A stretch of DNA of 64,000 bases, taken from positions 124,001-188,000 of the forward strand of contig NZ_AUGE01000001.1 in NCBI RefSeq assembly GCF_000426865.1, in the 5' to 3' direction. The translations under genes and the position numbers were made by a program. Of the stretch, positions 62,601 through 64,000 are shown piece after piece; position 1 is the first letter of the stretch; each line of letters begins with the position of its first letter. Under the pieces are notes generated by a model, which did not search any database, was not told where the DNA came from, and worked only from the letters and a program-made list of their open reading frames with translations. The DNA comes from Citrifermentans bremense R1 (GTDB lineage: Bacteria; Desulfobacterota; Desulfuromonadia; Geobacterales; Geobacteraceae).

Positions 62601-64000
62601 CGGGTTTCTGTTGGCGTCGAAGTCGGTGCTGTTGACCGGCGCCGCGATCGAAGCGGGCGCCGTGGTCCGCGCCGTGAACTTGGTGGAGCTAAGCGTCGGT
62701 GTGGTAGCGGTGGCGTCCTTGACGAAGTAGGCGATAGCGTTGTAGTACCCCTCGGCGAAGGGAGTCCAGGTCTTGGCCACAACGTCGTCTATGTCCTTGA
62801 CGATTCCGGAGCTGTGGTCGCCGATGGACGAACCTATGTAGGAGTTCGTCATCATCATGCTGGCGTCCTTGTTGGTCACGCCGCTTGCGGGGCAAGGAAG
62901 CGCGGTGCTGCCGCACTCCGTGGTCGAGCCGAAGTCGTTGAACTTCATGGCGCCGAAGCGTATATCCTCGGAGAACTGCTGCACCAACCCGCTGGGCGCT
63001 GAAGTGACGGCGACCTTGGCATCGAACACCCCGACCGGCGCCCCGATGGCTCGCACGCCAGCGTCCATGATGACGGCGGGGATATTGCCGGTAGTGGGGA
63101 TGATGCTGGTGGGGTCGGTTACCTCGGCGAAGTTCGTCCCCATGCAGTAGTGCAGGATCTCACGCTTGATGCAGGAGTCGGATCCGGCCCCCGAGCCGAA
63201 TTTGTCGGCGGAGCCGTTCCAGCACTTCCCCACGAACCCCGTGGTGTCTGAGCCCGGACCTATGTAGCGTCCGGTGGGAATCCCGTGCACCGCCGCGCTG
63301 GTGCAGATGTAGTTGCCGTTCGATTCGTCGGTCAAGGCCGCGGGCGCGATGGGGTTCTTGCTGTCCATGTAGACGTTGTTGCAGGCAACCTTGACGTCGT
63401 TGAAGTTGAGCCCAGTGGTGGGCCAGCCGTCCGAGTCGTAGCTGGTGGTGGGATCGGCGAACTTCGCCTTCAGCACGTAACAGGTCTGCTGGGTATGGTT
63501 CAGGGTCGCCAGCGCGTTGTCCGAAGGCGTCGTCCCCAGGCAACTCTTGGTGTCCGTGGAGGCCTGCCCGTAACTGCCGTTGCTCCAGTTGTAGACGGCG
63601 CACTGGCAGGCGGTGGCGTTGTAGGTCCCCTCGAAGATCTCGATGGCGCTCTGCCCCCCCTGGGTGCGCGGGTCGAAGTTCGGCTCGACCGATGTGGGCC
63701 CCCTGACGGCAAAGGAGAGCTTGGGAATGGCCGGGAGCACCTTCACGAACCTCCTGCCCACGCATCCCCTCGACTCCCCCGTGAGCGTGCTCGTAGTCGG
63801 GTCGAACTTCCCGCCGGTGAGGATCTTCTTTTCGATGTCGAACTTGGAGGCGGAAAGCCAGTTGAGAAACTTGCCGCTGGCGACGAAGGTGGAGACGGTC
63901 CTGGTGGAGGGGGTGGCGCTGGCGTCGCCGGAAAGCCCCACGTAGACGTAGCTGGTCTTGAAGATGTTGACGTTGTCCGCCGCTGTGGCGGGAAGCCCTG
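59682..64000 (-). CDS. pilY1: PilY1-type tip adhesin, partial (5' end off window)
   Basis: The open frame continues past 64000, so the real N-terminus is unseen; at least 1438 residues are present. Near the middle are NILIITDGSSTADQNA, a von Willebrand A-like element, and DTDGDGIADTAETKVDADD, a calcium loop. The C-terminal third is the PilY1 beta-propeller, with GRGMVYVGANDGMMHAFKLG as the family hallmark. PilY1 proteins sit at the pilus tip, control extension and adhesion, and depend on calcium. Its stop overlaps the start of the FimT-like gene by one base. A cysteine-rich part (about 50-270) is rich in disulfide candidates. Confidence 0.95.
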   Translation of the reverse strand, partial: GLPATAADNVNIFKTSYVYVGLSGDASATPSTRTVSTFVASGKFLNWLSASKFDIEKKILTGGKFDPTTSTLTGESRGCVGRRFVKVLPAIPKLSFAVRGPTSVEPNFDPRTQGGQSAIEIFEGTYNATACQCAVYNWSNGSYGQASTDTKSCLGTTPSDNALATLNHTQQTCYVLKAKFADPTTSYDSDGWPTTGLNFNDVKVACNNVYMDSKNPIAPAALTDESNGNYICTSAAVHGIPTGRYIGPGSDTTGFVGKCWNGSADKFGSGAGSDSCIKREILHYCMGTNFAEVTDPTSIIPTTGNIPAVIMDAGVRAIGAPVGVFDAKVAVTSAPSGLVQQFSEDIRFGAMKFNDFGSTTECGSTALPCPASGVTNKDASMMMTNSYIGSSIGDHSSGIVKDIDDVVAKTWTPFAEGYYNAIAYFVKDATATTPTLSSTKFTARTTAPASIAAPVNSTDFDANRNPIQFRCQQNNILIITDGSSTADQNATVKGKVLEGGTDGVFRDPSTTAEATTCGSYSGSPFLHDLSYFAKHRNIFNPSQVCDPVGTDLCEAAQTIKTHVVFNAPPSSNTTDVCDSYNQMRLTALNGGTTVNSAADPADLRTALKTALEKVAAGASSGTAASILSNSEGSGANILQAVFFPKKVFESQTSVDWIGEIQNLWYFVDPQISHSTIREDTPPGDLLKLNLQHDKVVSFRFSTADNTTYGYLSQDTDGDGIADTAETKVDADDVNSLWRAGKILHARNVLSDPRNLYTPLISGGTELGSTGLMRFSYGEGDPVRPDHSTLLTPYLQASSAANARDIMKYVQGFDNATMRSRTVKKWGIPAGTVGSSTYLDDARLRGLGVWKLGDIISSTPRIQSVSKLNNYNLPAPGGYSDSSYSSYIGSNEYKGRGMVYVGANDGMMHAFKLGVLRVNASGFEKASIDPDPDLGKEMWAYIPKNVLPYLNYYPASNYHHLYYVDGASLLFDASIGTRTAASGGCTAANYWECTKLSSVVDSSNNLNSGNTWRSILIGGMGLGGASTKTCASGSNCVQTPITDPANVSLGFGYSSYFALDVTTPASPKLLWEFNHADLGFATSGPAIIRVGPSNTNGHWYAVFGSGPTGPVDTANNQFMGRSNQTLKFFIVDLLTGNLEHTIDTGITDAFAGSMIGSAIDADRWNQGITGNYQDDAIYVGYTKKVSGTPDTWTNGGVIRIMTKESSTPSTWGWSSVIENTGPVVTAISRLQDRKNKNLWLYFGTGRYFYRYGSTVDDFSSRRAIYGIKEPCYNTNARPGNYLDKDCSATITSGVTNQSDSVTAVGAGGWKIDLANSTTANGAERVVTDAVALTNGTVFFTSFAPTADACGFGGNSYLWGLDYGTGGRPDDAALVGKALIQLSTGEFKEVDLAEAFGAGSARLGRVTGIPMTGKPPADAFPIVTKSGNKPVKRIMHIQER

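Overview
The window looks like chromosomal DNA of a Geobacter-type anaerobe (Geobacterales; the Geomonas/Citrifermentans branch would fit, but this is an inference from gene content and synteny). Supporting signs are the pilMNOPQ-aroC-aroK-aroB-aroQ-accBC arrangement, doubled sets of minor pilins with a PilY1, the futalosine-route menaquinone gene mqnA, a selenocysteine formate dehydrogenase, FeoB with two metal-type regulators, and many short intergenic tandem repeats. I saw no rRNA, tRNA, CRISPR array, prophage or insertion sequence.

Layout. 1-3776 (minus): a chemotaxis-type operon of a soluble MCP-like protein, a STAS protein, CheY and the first 404 codons of CheA. 4085-7746 (minus): iron module with a DtxR-type repressor carrying a FeoA-like tail, a small Cys-rich protein, FeoB and Fur, with Fur-box-like sites. 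7794-9303: a 9-bp minisatellite, a Cys-rich secreted protein, a lipoprotein cytochrome c and a PQ-loop membrane protein. 9317-13810 (minus): egtD plus a giant molybdopterin-enzyme/cysteine-desulfurase fusion, which I read as an oxygen-independent ergothioneine pathway. 13966-21656: a DinB-like protein, an unknown 392-aa protein, an MBL phosphodiesterase-like protein, a TPR lipoprotein and an Lhr-type helicase. 21902-29619: a Sec-containing, Tat-exported formate dehydrogenase (three subunits), FdhE, MobA and a ModF-like double ATPase. 29706-30751: an orphan RHH antitoxin next to a collapsed RelE toxin, then an intact HepT/MntA pair. 30880-35883: nifS-nifU, a phosphohexomutase, a PxxKW protein and a Nudix hydrolase. 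36043-45348 (minus): mqnA, gcvH, accC, accB, an Xaa-Pro peptidase, aroQ, a Roadblock protein, a TPR protein, aroB, aroK, aroC. 45531-47859: two lipoproteins with Ig-like composition wedged between aroC and pilQ. 47870-64000 (minus): pilQ-P-O-N-M, a small XRE regulator, and two successive minor-pilin clusters, the upstream one led by a PilY1 that runs off the window.

How the genes fit together. Molybdenum is a theme of the middle third: the formate dehydrogenase and the putative ergothioneine synthase both need a pterin cofactor, and MobA, FdhE and ModF serve or may serve that chemistry. Formate electrons would go through the cytochrome b subunit to menaquinone, to whose synthesis both the aro genes and mqnA contribute. 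The right third builds the type IV pilus machine.

The observations I rate highest are: (1) the egtD plus molybdopterin/cysteine desulfurase fusion; (2) the fact that the linker of that fusion is written by a 9-bp minisatellite related to an intergenic array 2.7 kb away; (3) the two tip-like modules in the soluble MCP and the MshEN-like insert in CheA; (4) the RelE deletion remnant beside a HepT/MntA locus; (5) the tandem minor-pilin clusters. All readings come from manual inspection; no alignment, folding or database search was run.
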